Shown: positions 1-7,964, counted from the first letter of the stretch. The stretch: 64,000 nucleotides of DNA from Bacillota bacterium (GCA_023412215.1 JAEYNX010000020.1:248001-312000), one strand, 5' to 3'. Numbers and translations are program-made. Notes: generated from the sequence alone by a model not told the origin.

Positions 1-1
1 G

Positions 2-580
2 AATCAAGTGCTGTCGCTCGCGCTTTCGCCCGACGCGCAGAAGCTCGCCGTCGGCACCATCACGGCGAAGGACGGCGCGATCCTTTCAGCGGTAAACCTG
101 TTCTCGATACCCGAAAAGTCGGAGCTCGGCAAGGCCGAGTTTTACGAGACCCTGCTGGTGGCGCTTAAGTACACCGCAAACGGCGTGCAGGTGCTGGGCG
201 ACAACCAAACGGCATTTATCGACAACGCCGGGGAGACCAAGGGCAGCTACGCCTATGGCGGCAAGCCGCTGGACATGTATTCGGTCACCGGCAATTCCAC
301 GGCGCTTATCCTGGGCGAATACAAGCGCGACCGGCAGGTTACCGTTGTTTCGCTCAGCGAGCAGTGCAACGTCAACTTTTCGTTCGTCATAAAGGAACAT
401 GTGCGCGATGTGTACACCGACGGTGAAAACACCTATCTACTTACCGACGCCAGCCTTTACATATATAACGGGCAGGGGCAGTGCACCCAAACCATTGCCA
501 ACGAAAACGGCGACGCCGTAATGGCAAGCGGAGCGGATGTTTACCTGCTGATGCCGCACGAGGTGGCGAAGGTGGTATAG
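2..580 (+). CDS. DUF5711-like protein, C-terminal part (5' end outside window)
   Basis: The reading frame is open from the first bases of the window, so the start lies upstream and only about 190 C-terminal residues are visible. They read as a beta-propeller-like string of short beta strands with recurring hydrophobic and Gly-rich turns (LALSPDAQKLAVGT near the left edge). This is how DUF5711/WD40-like extracytoplasmic proteins of Clostridia look; the family name is my recognition, not a search result. No catalytic motif is visible. The CvpA-family gene follows after 25 bases and is probably in the same transcript. GTG at position 8 is an internal codon rather than a likely start, since no ribosome site precedes it in the visible bases. 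Confidence 0.6.
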   Translation, partial: NQVLSLALSPDAQKLAVGTITAKDGAILSAVNLFSIPEKSELGKAEFYETLLVALKYTANGVQVLGDNQTAFIDNAGETKGSYAYGGKPLDMYSVTGNSTALILGEYKRDRQVTVVSLSEQCNVNFSFVIKEHVRDVYTDGENTYLLTDASLYIYNGQGQCTQTIANENGDAVMASGADVYLLMPHEVAKVV

Positions 581-605
581 CGTACCGTATAGGAGGGAAC
601 CGAAA

Positions 606-1319
606 ATGCCAGCTTCTTATGTGCTCGACGCGATCTTCGCAGCCATCATACTGATCTGCATCATCGTCGCGTGGAGAAAGGGCTTTGTACAGACAATACT
701 TTCCTTCGTGGGCTTTGTTGCGGCAGCCGCTCTTTCGGCGTATTATTGCGGCAAAATCGCGCAATATTTTTATGAGCTTGTCATTGAGCAGCCGCTCTAT
801 CAAAGTATCTTGAAAAAGGTATTGACACTTGTGCCGACGGGTGAGATTATTAATAATGTGGAAAATATCGGCGACGTTTTGCCGGGTTTTGTCGCGACAC
901 TGTTTAAGAGCGCGGCCAATAACGCGAACGAGCAGATTACCCAAACCCTTACCGGCACCGCCGAGGCCGTGGCGCGAACGGTGCTGGATGCCGTTGTGCA
1001 GCCGCTCATGCTTTCGCTGTTAAGTGTCATTGCTTTCTTTGTACTATTTGGGCTCATGATGGTTATAGTAAATATATTGGTTGCTGTGGTGGGGAAGGTG
1101 TTCAGCCTGCCGGTGCTCAGCGGCATCAATCGCCTATTGGGCGGCGCTATCGGCGTGCTTAACGGCGTGGTGCTCTGCATGGTTGCTGCGGCGCTGCTGG
1201 AGCTTTCCATCAGCTTAACCTCCGATGCCAACCCAATTATCAACACACAGGTGCTTAGTGCAACCTATATCGTCTCTCGTTTTGTAGATTTTAACCCTAT
1301 TCTGTCGTTATTATCATAG
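606..1319 (+). CDS. CvpA family membrane protein
   Basis: A 237-residue protein with about four hydrophobic segments (near residues 5-25, 28-48, 128-155 and 165-200). The first helix begins with a VLDAIFAAII pattern followed by WRKGFVQTILSF, the usual start of CvpA/colicin V production proteins. The hydrophilic loop between segments two and three (about 55-120) is longer than in the E. coli protein, as is common in Firmicutes. Members of the family sit in the cytoplasmic membrane and have been tied to envelope homeostasis; the exact activity is not known. The start is fixed by a strong AGGAGGG eight bases upstream. It follows the DUF5711-like gene closely and is probably co-transcribed. Confidence 0.85.
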   Translation: MPASYVLDAIFAAIILICIIVAWRKGFVQTILSFVGFVAAAALSAYYCGKIAQYFYELVIEQPLYQSILKKVLTLVPTGEIINNVENIGDVLPGFVATLFKSAANNANEQITQTLTGTAEAVARTVLDAVVQPLMLSLLSVIAFFVLFGLMMVIVNILVAVVGKVFSLPVLSGINRLLGGAIGVLNGVVLCMVAAALLELSISLTSDANPIINTQVLSATYIVSRFVDFNPILSLLS

Positions 1320-1501
1320 AAGTCCTATTCTGCCATACCATAGGCCGATGCAAAACAGGGATTCATGCGGCTTATACTAGTATTATGCACCATTTATAGG
1401 GCGTTCACATATTCTTTATACTGCGGTAATACAAATATGGTATAGTTTCGTTTAAACTATGACGGCCCTACTTCGGCGCCGCGCCTTATAGGCAAACCAT
1501 G

Positions 1502-1523
1502 GTTTGAAAATTCATTTTCAAAC
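1502..1523. repeat. Short intergenic hairpin (TTTGAAA type)
   Basis: GTTTGAAAA and TTTTCAAAC form a perfect nine-base stem around a four-base loop, between the CvpA gene and pgsA. The stem is not followed by a T-run, so it does not look like a terminator. Very similar hairpins occur at 5373-5394 and 14381-14404, which suggests a dispersed short repeat. The rest of this intergenic stretch (1320-1578) holds no gene that I can support. Confidence 0.5.
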
Positions 1524-1578
1524 ATTACCGTAGACAATCGTCCCGCAGGCATGGGGATTATTATACGGAGGATAGAAG

Positions 1579-2202
1579 ATGAAGGGCAACAAGAGGGAAG
1601 CACTCAGCATACCCAATATACTTTCCTACATAAGAATATTGCTGGTTCCCGTTTTCGCCGTGCTGTATATCATGGCGGAAAACGAGCGGGACTATATCTT
1701 CGCGGCGCTTATACTGCTTTTATCGGGGTTTACGGATCTCTGCGACGGCTTTATCGCGCGCCGCTATAACATGATTACCTCGCTTGGCAAGATACTCGAC
1801 CCCGCCGCGGATAAGCTTACGCAGGCGACCGTCGCGGTGTGCCTCGCCATTAAGATCGAGGGCATGGCACTGCTGCTTGCGGTGTTCATTGTAAAAGAGG
1901 TTATCATGGCGGGGGCGAGCATCTTTTTACTCTCCCGCGGGGGAAAGATAGACGGCTCGCAGTGGTTCGGCAAGCTGGCCACGGCGGTGTTCTACGCGGT
2001 CATGGTGCTGATTGTGGCGGTTCCCGGCATCAACGGCACCGCGCGCATGGTGATGATCGCCTGTTCCGCCGCGATTATGATCTTCGCACTGTTAAGCTAT
2101 ATCCCCACATTTTTTCAGATATTTAAAGAAACCAAGTCCGGCAAGGCTCTTCCCGGCAAAGGGGAAAAGGGCACGGACAATAAGAAATGCAAGGATGCAT
2201 AG
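1579..2202 (+). CDS. pgsA: CDP-diacylglycerol-glycerol-3-phosphate 3-phosphatidyltransferase
   Basis: Transfers a phosphatidyl group from CDP-diacylglycerol to glycerol-3-phosphate, the committed step to phosphatidylglycerol, in the cytoplasmic membrane. The full CDP-alcohol phosphatidyltransferase signature is visible: D56-G57-x2-A60-R61-x8-G70-x3-D74-x3-D78. The N-terminus (IPNILSYIRILLVPVFA) is the usual first helix, and several further membrane segments follow. Length, 207 residues, is a little above the usual 180-200; the extra is a Lys/Gly-rich hydrophilic tail after residue 180. The start is set by GGAGG seven bases upstream. It stands alone, with a MITE-like repeat directly downstream. 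Confidence 0.93.
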   Translation: MKGNKREALSIPNILSYIRILLVPVFAVLYIMAENERDYIFAALILLLSGFTDLCDGFIARRYNMITSLGKILDPAADKLTQATVAVCLAIKIEGMALLLAVFIVKEVIMAGASIFLLSRGGKIDGSQWFGKLATAVFYAVMVLIVAVPGINGTARMVMIACSAAIMIFALLSYIPTFFQIFKETKSGKALPGKGEKGTDNKKCKDA

Positions 2203-2223
2203 TACGGGCGCCCGATTTGGCTT

Positions 2224-2346
2224 ATACTTATTGCAATTAGAAATATAGAAAAATTCGAGCAAAAGGCCCCATTTATGCCTTTTGCATGGCGTTGTAAAAC
2301 AACGCCTTAGAATTCTTACGTACTATTTCTTATTGGAATTAGTATT
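2224..2346. repeat. MITE-like element, copy A
   Basis: An AT-rich intergenic element of about 123 bp with imperfect terminal inverted repeats: ATACTTATTGCAATTAGAAA on the left, and the complement of AATACTAATTCCAATAAG on the right. It is an inverted homologue of 4996-5096, sharing the termini, the AGAAATATAGAAAAA(A)TTCGAGC block and the AAAGGCCCCATTTA block. Copy A carries about 25 extra bases containing its own hairpin, GGCGTTGT-AAA-ACAACGCC (2288-2306). No open reading frame of note is present. It lies between pgsA and clpE. Confidence 0.65.
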
Positions 2347-2463
2347 GCGCTAGCCGCGTTAAGCGAAAGCGGGAGCCGGTATCTGCGGGCGTATGCCGCG
2401 CTTTAGCGGTAGAAGGGTTGCTTATGCTCAGCCGCCTTTGCTTTTAAGATAGGAGTTTTTCAT

Positions 2464-4740
2464 ATGCTTTGTTCACGCTGCAAGAAACGAATGGCGGTTG
2501 TTTTTGTGACCAAGATCGAGGGCGAAAAAACGATAAATGAGGGGCTTTGCCTCACCTGCGCCAAGGAGCTCGGCATCAAGCCGGTAAACGATTTGGTGGA
2601 ACAGATGGGCATCACCGACGACGAGATGGAAAATGTCAGCAAGGAGCTCATGGAATTTATGGGCGGAGAAAACGAAGAGATGTTCGAGCCGGGGGGTGCC
2701 ACCACCTTCCCGTTTCTGCAAAACCTGTTTACCTCGGGCGGCGACAACCGCAATCAGGACGCCGACGTAAAACGCAACGCCGAGCGCGACCGCAAGGCCA
2801 AGCGCGACAAAAAGGAGCAGGAGAGCAAGCGCAAGCACCTTTCCGCCTACTGCGACGACCTCACCCAAAAGGCGCGCGACGGCAAGATCGACAACATCAT
2901 CGGGCGCGATAAAGAGATTGGCCGCGTGGTTCAGATCTTAAACCGCCGCACCAAGAACAACCCCTGCCTCATCGGCGAGCCGGGCGTAGGCAAAACCGCC
3001 GTGGCCGAGGGCATTGCCCTGCGCATTGCGGATGGCGACGTACCCCCGCGCCTGCAGGATAAAGAGATCTTCCTGCTCGACCTTACGGCGCTGGTGGCGG
3101 GCACGCAGTTCCGCGGGCAGTTCGAGAGCCGCGTAAAGGGGCTGGTGGAGGAGATCAAGCAGGCGGGCAATATCATCCTGTTCATCGACGAAGTGCACAA
3201 CCTTGTGGGCGCGGGTGATTCCGAGGGCTCAATGAACGCCGCCAATATCCTTAAGCCGTCGCTTTCGCGCGGCGAGATTCAGGTAATCGGCGCCACCACC
3301 TTCAACGAGTACCGCAAGAACATCGAGAAGGACGCGGCCCTTGAGCGGCGCTTCCAGCCCGTTGTCATTGAAGAGCCTACGATCGCCGACAGCATCGACG
3401 TGCTGCGCGGCATTAAGAAGTACTACGAAAATTACCACCGTGTGCAGATCACCGACGAGCTTCTGCGCAGCGTGGTGCTGCTTTCGGAGCGCTATATCAA
3501 CGACCGTTTTCTGCCCGACAAGGCCATCGACCTGCTTGACGAGGCCTGCTCCTGCGCCGCGCTGCGCAGCAAGGAGCTTGCCGAGTACGACCGCCTGAGC
3601 AAGGAGTACCGCCGCAGCCAGACGGAAGAGGGTACGCTCGAGCAGGACAGCGAGTCGGTAGACTACGAGCGCCTTGCCACCGTGCGGGCGCGCACGCTGC
3701 AGCTGAAGGACCAGCTGCTGCAGCTGGAGCCGGCCGCCACCTCGGTGACGGTAACCGACGACGACATCGCCAAGGTGATAGAGCTTTGGACCGGTATCCC
3801 TTCCTCCAAGATCAAAGAAAACGAGTTTGAGAAGGTGAAGAACCTCGAGGCCCGCCTGAAAGAAAAGGTCATCGGGCAGGACGAGGCGGTGGAGCTGGTG
3901 GCCGCCGCGGTAAAACGCGCCAAGGTACAGGTTTCGGCGCGCAGAAGGCCCGCCTCCTTCATCTTTGTCGGGCCCACGGCGGTGGGTAAAACCGAGCTTG
4001 TAAAAGTGCTCGCGAACGAGCTGTTTGATACGCCCGACCCGCTGATCAGGCTCGATATGTCGGAGTATATGGAGAAATACTCGGTATCGCGCATCATCGG
4101 CGCCCCTCCCGGCTATATCGGGTACGATGAGGCGGGCCAGCTCACCGAAAAGGTGCGCAGAAAGCCCTACTCGGTGATATTGTTCGACGAGATCGAGAAG
4201 GCGCACCCCGACGTGCTCAACATCCTGTTGCAGATACTCGACGAGGGACGCATTACCGACGCGCACGGGCGCAAGGTGAGCTTTGAAAACACCGTAATCG
4301 TCATGACCTCCAACGCGGGCTCGCAGTTTAAGGATAACACCCTGGGCTTTAACAAAACCCAGTTTGAAATCGCCAAGGATAAGGCGATGAAGTCGCTTTC
4401 GGAATTCCTGCGCCCCGAGTTTATCAGCCGCGTGGATGAGATCGTGGTGTTCTCGCCCCTTACCAAAGAGAACTACGCCAAAATAGCCGCCCTCATGCTC
4501 GGCGAGCTGGTGGAGCCACTTAAGGAAAAGGGCATCGCCTTCACCTACGACGAGGCTGCCTGCTCTCGCATTGCCGAGCTTTCGTTCGGCAGCAAGACGG
4601 GTGCCAGAGAGATACGCCGCGTGATACGCAAATCGGTGGAGGACAAAATCGCCACCATGATTTCCGACGCGCCCAACGCCTACCCCACCCGCATGAAGCT
4701 TGTGAGCAACGAGGGGACACTCGAGGTGCTCGCGCTGTAA
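2464..4740 (+). CDS. clpE: ClpE-type ATP-dependent protease ATPase subunit (Hsp100)
   Basis: A 758-residue Hsp100 unfoldase that would feed substrates to ClpP. An N-terminal zinc finger (C3, C6, C29, C32; CSRC and CLTC pairs) replaces the ClpC N-domain, which is what marks ClpE. The first AAA+ module has Walker A GEPGVGKT near residue 171 and Walker B LFIDEVHNL. A short coiled middle domain (about 370-430) follows. The second module has GPTAVGKT near 506, ILFDEIEKAHPDVL and a sensor region TSNAG. The second Walker A has Ala where most Clp proteins have Gly. The start has AGGAG eight bases upstream. No GGTCAAA-type CtsR operator was seen in the preceding 110 bases. It stands alone between a MITE-like repeat and the tRNAs. 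Confidence 0.92.
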   Translation: MLCSRCKKRMAVVFVTKIEGEKTINEGLCLTCAKELGIKPVNDLVEQMGITDDEMENVSKELMEFMGGENEEMFEPGGATTFPFLQNLFTSGGDNRNQDADVKRNAERDRKAKRDKKEQESKRKHLSAYCDDLTQKARDGKIDNIIGRDKEIGRVVQILNRRTKNNPCLIGEPGVGKTAVAEGIALRIADGDVPPRLQDKEIFLLDLTALVAGTQFRGQFESRVKGLVEEIKQAGNIILFIDEVHNLVGAGDSEGSMNAANILKPSLSRGEIQVIGATTFNEYRKNIEKDAALERRFQPVVIEEPTIADSIDVLRGIKKYYENYHRVQITDELLRSVVLLSERYINDRFLPDKAIDLLDEACSCAALRSKELAEYDRLSKEYRRSQTEEGTLEQDSESVDYERLATVRARTLQLKDQLLQLEPAATSVTVTDDDIAKVIELWTGIPSSKIKENEFEKVKNLEARLKEKVIGQDEAVELVAAAVKRAKVQVSARRRPASFIFVGPTAVGKTELVKVLANELFDTPDPLIRLDMSEYMEKYSVSRIIGAPPGYIGYDEAGQLTEKVRRKPYSVILFDEIEKAHPDVLNILLQILDEGRITDAHGRKVSFENTVIVMTSNAGSQFKDNTLGFNKTQFEIAKDKAMKSLSEFLRPEFISRVDEIVVFSPLTKENYAKIAALMLGELVEPLKEKGIAFTYDEAACSRIAELSFGSKTGAREIRRVIRKSVEDKIATMISDAPNAYPTRMKLVSNEGTLEVLAL

Positions 4741-4780
4741 ACAGCGGGCTTAAAACGGGAAGTTCTTAGCATAAAAAGTC

Positions 4781-4810
4781 TTGACTGGGCGGCGGATTGT
4801 GTGTTATAAT
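4781..4810 (+). promoter_or_regulatory. Sigma-A promoter of tRNA-Gly
   Basis: TTGACT at 4781-4786 and a perfect TATAAT at 4805-4810, separated by 18 bases, end about 20 bases before the tRNA-Gly gene. This is the strongest consensus promoter near the tRNA group. Confidence 0.8.
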
Positions 4811-4830
4811 ACAATTCGCCGCTGAAATGT

Positions 4831-4904
4831 GCGGGTGTTGTTCAATGGTAGAATGCCAGCCTTCCAAGCTGGATACGTGGGTTCGATTCCCATCACCCGC
4901 TCCA
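4831..4904 (+). tRNA. tRNA-Gly (anticodon TCC)
   Basis: The acceptor stem GCGGGTG pairs with CACCCGC. The anticodon loop CTTCCAA (4861-4867) is closed by a CCAGC/GCTGG stem, the T-arm has GGGTTCGATTCCC, and CCA is encoded. It has a strong promoter directly upstream. Confidence 0.96.
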
Positions 4905-4995
4905 TTGTCTTGATAATCCGTCATTTTCCTGCGCGTCGGCGGGCCCTTTGTTTTAGCTGTGCGTGTTTGGAATTGTTTGTCGGCATGCCTCAATA

Positions 4996-5096
4996 ATACT
5001 AATTTCAATAAGAAATAAAACGTAAAAATTCTTCACAAAAGGCGTAAATGGGGCCTTTCGCTCGAATTTTTTCTATATTTCTAATTGAAATAAGTA
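4996..5096. repeat. MITE-like element, copy B
   Basis: About 101 bp between tRNA-Gly and tRNA-Arg, in opposite orientation to copy A. Its terminal inverted repeats match at 20 of 22 positions: ATACTAATTTCAATAAGAAA on the left, and the complement of ATACTTATTTCAATTAGAAA on the right. It lacks the extra internal hairpin of copy A and so may be closer to the basic form. No coding capacity. Confidence 0.65.
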
Positions 5097-5109
5097 TAGG
5101 GCGACACGA

Positions 5110-5186
5110 GTGCCTGTAGCTCAGCTGGATAGAGCATCCGCCTTCTAAGCGGAGGGTCGGGGGTTCAAGTCCCTCCAGGCGCGCCA
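5110..5186 (+). tRNA. tRNA-Arg (anticodon TCT)
   Basis: The acceptor stem GTGCCTG pairs with CAGGCGC (one G-T pair). The anticodon loop CTTCTAA lies at 5142-5148 inside a TCCGC/GCGGA stem, with a T-loop of GGGTTCAAGTCCC and encoded CCA. It lies right after MITE copy B and five bases before tRNA-His. Confidence 0.95.
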
Positions 5187-5191
5187 TACGT

Positions 5192-5269
<78 letters not shown>

Positions 5270-5372
5270 TATTAAAAAGGACTCATGCGTTTGCGCCTAG
5301 ATAAGGTTAAAAAAGTATCGGTGCCGCCCTTGGCGGCAGGAGGGGCTAAGCCCCGACAGATAGTTTTTTAAT

Positions 5373-5394
5373 GGTTGAAAGTTTACTTTCAACC
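5373..5394. repeat. Short intergenic hairpin (TTTGAAA type)
   Basis: GGTTGAAAGT-TT-ACTTTCAACC is a perfect ten-base stem between tRNA-His and tRNA-Gln. It resembles the hairpins at 1502-1523 and 14381-14404. Just upstream (5315-5356) lie two GC-rich stems, GCCGCCCTTGGCGGC and GGGGCTAAGCCCC, the latter followed after a few bases by TTTTTT, which may terminate the Arg-His tRNA transcript. Confidence 0.45.
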
Positions 5395-5458
5395 TAGGGC
5401 CATATGCATGATTTTTTCTATAAACACCTCGCGCAATCAGCGCAGAGGTGACACATAT

Positions 5459-5534
5459 TGGGCTGTAGCCAAGCGGTAAGGCACAGGACTTTGACTCCTG
5501 CATCCCGATGGTCCGAATCCATCCAGCCCAACCA
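5459..5534 (+). tRNA. tRNA-Gln (anticodon TTG)
   Basis: The acceptor stem TGGGCTG pairs with CAGCCCA. The anticodon loop CTTTGAC is held by CAGGA/TCCTG, with a T-loop of GGTCCGAATCC and encoded CCA. A rho-independent terminator begins two bases after the CCA end. Confidence 0.95.
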
Positions 5535-5536
5535 TG

Positions 5537-5573
5537 AAAGCCCCTGAAGCATCAAGACTTCAGGGGCTTTTCA
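5537..5573 (+). terminator. Terminator of tRNA-Gln
   Basis: AAAGCCCCTGAAG (5537-5549) pairs with CTTCAGGGGCTTT (5558-5570), and the descending arm runs into a short T-run. Its symmetry means it can also stop the leftward DUF2442 gene. Confidence 0.85.
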
Positions 5574-5591
5574 ATTCCTGCGAAACTACTT

Positions 5592-6035
5592 CTACTGTTT
5601 TCTCGTATCCGGCTCCCCATATTCGCGCAGCATCGCCTGTTTGGTTACAACCCATTGCTTGCCATATTTTTGGGCGTCTATGCCGGGCAGAAGCTTGCCA
5701 TATTCGATTGCCTTGCGCAGCGTGCTTTCATGCAGCCCCCAAAGGCTCGTTGCGTCGGCAAAGGACAATAGCCCGTCAAAGGGGGTGGCTACATCCTTCC
5801 CGTTTTCCCACAGCTCGTCGCAGGAGAGGTCGAGCTCGTCGTTCCACACAACACCGTACCCGCCTGCGTCTGCCGCAACGGTTTCAAACAATCCGGATAT
5901 CTCTTTTAAAGCCTGAAACACAGGCCACTTTTCAAAAAGGGGACCGGTATCATATTCCTTTGTGGTGCCTTCGGTAAACTGTACCAGCAGTTTATAGCCT
6001 GCTAAAGGCTTCACCGATTTAATTCTATGAAACAT
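5592..6035 (-). CDS. DUF2442 domain protein with C-terminal helix-turn-helix
   Basis: 147 residues. The N-terminal 75 residues follow the DUF2442 pattern: IKSVKPLAGYKLLVQFTEG, then a DTGPLFEKWPVFQALKE segment and VVWNDELDLSCDELW. Residues 95-140 look like a small DNA-binding module (SLWGLHESTLRKAIEYGKL and KQWVVTKQAMLREYG, as in excisionase-like folds). DUF2442 proteins are often encoded next to DUF4160 proteins, and the pair has the size and layout of a toxin-antitoxin module. Here the DUF4160 gene lies 36 bases upstream on the same strand. I infer an antitoxin/regulator role from the possible DNA-binding tail; no activity is shown by the sequence itself. It lies directly beside tRNA-Gln. 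Confidence 0.75.
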   Translation of the reverse strand: MFHRIKSVKPLAGYKLLVQFTEGTTKEYDTGPLFEKWPVFQALKEISGLFETVAADAGGYGVVWNDELDLSCDELWENGKDVATPFDGLLSFADATSLWGLHESTLRKAIEYGKLLPGIDAQKYGKQWVVTKQAMLREYGEPDTRKQ

Positions 6036-6071
6036 ACAAGAACCTCCTGCAGATATATTTAATGCAGATAT

Positions 6072-6326
6072 TTATTCAAGCGGCGGCAGCAGCCGGAATT
6101 CTTGAGTTTCCCACATTTGCAACAGTTCCGGCTGGTGCTGTGTTATCCATTCACGCACCATGCCAAGCGGCCGTTGCGGTAAATCCCCTTCAAGCATCTC
6201 GCCAGTCTGTATATCGATTGCACCGATGTATTCTCCGTAGATTGCATGCAGGTGAGGCGGATTGTGTTCGCGCTGGCTGTAGTATATTTTAATAACAATC
6301 CCGTAAAACCTTGCGATTACCGGCAT
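6072..6326 (-). CDS. DUF4160 domain protein
   Basis: 84 residues covering the whole DUF4160 domain: MPVIARFYGIVIKIYY, then the conserved HNPPHLHAIYGEY block and a C-terminal helix MVREWITQHQPELLQMW. The two closely spaced His residues in HNPPHLHA are the most conserved feature of the family and could bind metal or act in catalysis, but no biochemical role is established. It is the first gene of a two-gene unit with the DUF2442 gene (36-base gap). The partner arrangement and small size fit a toxin-antitoxin or similar accessory module. Its own start has a purine-rich AGGG upstream. No promoter could be fixed. Confidence 0.78.
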   Translation of the reverse strand: MPVIARFYGIVIKIYYSQREHNPPHLHAIYGEYIGAIDIQTGEMLEGDLPQRPLGMVREWITQHQPELLQMWETQEFRLLPPLE

Positions 6327-6443
6327 TTGATTGCACCGCCCTTCTGTTATTACCTACAGTATATCTCGGTATCGTGATAACGTCAATGAGATTTTGTCAA
6401 AGTAACCTTACAGCTTGAAAAAGCGGCTCGCCGATTTTAATAC

Positions 6444-6470
6444 TTAATTTTAAGAAGAGTAAGCCGATAT
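6444..6470 (+). promoter_or_regulatory. Sigma-D (flagellar) type promoter
   Basis: TTAA at 6444-6447, exactly 15 bases of spacer, and GCCGATAT at 6463-6470. The -10 box is a full match to the sigma-28/sigma-D consensus and the spacing is ideal; the -35 box matches three of four bases of TAAA. It lies about 87 bases upstream of the unknown gene at 6558. The remainder of the gap 6327-6557 shows nothing else. Confidence 0.7.
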
Positions 6471-6557
6471 AATCAGTAGTGATCTTATAAATTTATGATA
6501 TTATGGATTAGAATGGCGAGTAAGTATCAAATGACTAGCAGAGTTGGGTGAAAAATT

Positions 6558-7154
6558 ATGCGCGTTGAGCCAAACAACGGCTTTTCGATGAGCCGTATAT
6601 TTTCCGGCACGTCAAGAATAGGCGGTGTGTCGCTGCCGGACTATCAGGATTTTTACTTTAATACCAAAACCGCGCCCGCCATGAGCGATGAAAGGTTCAA
6701 GGATGCCATCGTCCGGCAGGCCAAGGAGGATGCGGCGGCAGGAAGATTCCAGACCGATTCCGCACAGTACCGCGGCCTGATGAAAAGCTATGTATCGGTG
6801 GCCTCACCGGACAGGAAAAATATCATCACCAAGGCTTTAAATAGCGTTCCTGTCGGTAAAAATCTACCCAAAACAGAGGTCTTGTCCTTGTTCGACCTGC
6901 TGTTCGGCAAGGTAACGCTGACCCTGACGAAGGATAAGGCCGTAAACTACGCGGAGTTTTACGACAGCAACGGGGAGCTTGTCGCGTCCTATTCAAACGG
7001 CGGCTGGACGAATTATGAAACGAAGGCCGAGGCTGCCCGTTCGGCCGAATTCTTAAGCATATACAATGCAGCCTATAAAACCGCGCTGAGCGAAAGCGGC
7101 AATCAGGTAGCTGCCTCGAACGGCGACGAAGGTTCACTCGATATATCTGTGTAA
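6558..7154 (+). CDS. Unknown protein, probable flagellar (sigma-D) regulon member
   Basis: I do not recognise this 198-residue protein. There is no signal peptide and no membrane segment. The first 40 residues are Gly/Ser-rich and look disordered. Residues 45-110 are helical and charged (SDERFKDAIVRQAKEDAAAG). Residues 118-150 look like a small beta unit (KVTLTLTKDKAVNYAEFYDSN). A last helix (155-180) is followed by a polar tail. The promoter upstream is of the flagellar sigma-D type, so the protein may serve motility, export or chemotaxis; that is inference from the promoter only. The start has GGGTGA eight bases upstream. A terminator hairpin follows at 7176. It is a single-gene transcription unit. 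Confidence 0.7.
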   Translation: MRVEPNNGFSMSRIFSGTSRIGGVSLPDYQDFYFNTKTAPAMSDERFKDAIVRQAKEDAAAGRFQTDSAQYRGLMKSYVSVASPDRKNIITKALNSVPVGKNLPKTEVLSLFDLLFGKVTLTLTKDKAVNYAEFYDSNGELVASYSNGGWTNYETKAEAARSAEFLSIYNAAYKTALSESGNQVAASNGDEGSLDISV

Positions 7155-7175
7155 AATCAGAAGAGAAATAGTATG

Positions 7176-7216
7176 AGCCGACCGTCCACCTAAAAAGTGG
7201 TGCGTCGGCTTTCTGT
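7176..7216 (+). terminator. Probable terminator of the gene ending at 7154
   Basis: AGCCGAC...CCAC pairs with GTGG...GTCGGCT across an A-rich loop, followed by TTCTG. The T-run is weak but the stem is strong. Confidence 0.6.
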
Positions 7217-7263
7217 TTATGCTATAATACCTTATATTACTATTTGTTCGGAGGACATCAACC

Positions 7264-7839
7264 TTGCAAAAGAGAACCTCGATCATCCTTGGCACCGTAG
7301 GCGGTGTCTGTGTTTTAGGCATCATTGCGTTAAAGATACTGGAGCAGGGCTTCGGGCTTACCTTGTTTGTGCTGGGCATGACCACGTGGGGTATTAACGG
7401 CATCCTTGCGATGGTCGCCATTCTCTCTCTTGCCGTACTGGCAGTGCGGCTGTTAAGGGCGGCTAAAAAGCGTGCCCACAGCCATAAGGCATTGTTTACC
7501 GCGGGTATCGTGGTGGTGGTATGTCTTGCCCTGATCGGTGTGCCGTACGCGTGGCTTGCCGGGTTTATCACCGAGCCGAGGTACTTTACCTTTTCTTCCC
7601 CCGACGGAGCGCATACCATTGTTGTTGAGGAAGAGAGCTTTCTGCTCGCGGGCTTCGGCAGCGTTTACGAAAAAGAGAATGCGTTGTTTATGAGCAAAAA
7701 AGCGGGGTACAGCACAGACGATGGCTACCGCCCCTTCTCCGCAAACGACTACCGGCTTACCTGGGGGCAAGAGAATGCCTCTCTTACCTACGGCTTCGGC
7801 GCCATGGGCCTTGACCGAAGCGTTGAAATACCATTTTAG
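7264..7839 (+). CDS. Unknown membrane protein, four hydrophobic segments
   Basis: 191 residues. Hydrophobic helices lie near residues 8-26, 30-50 (with a Gly-Met-Thr-Thr-Trp-Gly kink), 50-66 and 78-98, with a basic loop (RAAKKRAHSHK) before the last. The remaining 90 residues are an extracytoplasmic beta-rich domain that opens with YFTFSSPDGAHTIVVEEESF, a pattern seen in DUF5412-like Firmicutes proteins; I am not sure of that link. The start is a TTG because GGAGG sits nine bases upstream of it and no ATG fits. A TATAAT at 7223-7228 could be its -10 box. No function can be given. Confidence 0.65.
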   Translation: MQKRTSIILGTVGGVCVLGIIALKILEQGFGLTLFVLGMTTWGINGILAMVAILSLAVLAVRLLRAAKKRAHSHKALFTAGIVVVVCLALIGVPYAWLAGFITEPRYFTFSSPDGAHTIVVEEESFLLAGFGSVYEKENALFMSKKAGYSTDDGYRPFSANDYRLTWGQENASLTYGFGAMGLDRSVEIPF

Positions 7840-7964
7840 CGCTCAGCCGCAATACCATAACGGGCTATCGCAAAAGCGCTTGACAGAGCACCTCCTCAAT
7901 GCTATATTAAAATTAAACAATGTTTAAAGCATGATTTAATTTTTGAAAGGTGAGGAGACTTACG

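Noticed and set aside
1481..1530. GGCAAACC-like core suggesting a cyclic di-GMP riboswitch
   Set aside because: The surrounding stems, GNRA tetraloop and receptor of the class I fold are absent; the site is just the TTTGAAA hairpin and its flank.
2360..2463. Possible CtsR operator upstream of clpE
   Set aside because: No GGTCAAA direct repeat could be found in the leader; regulation of clpE is left open.
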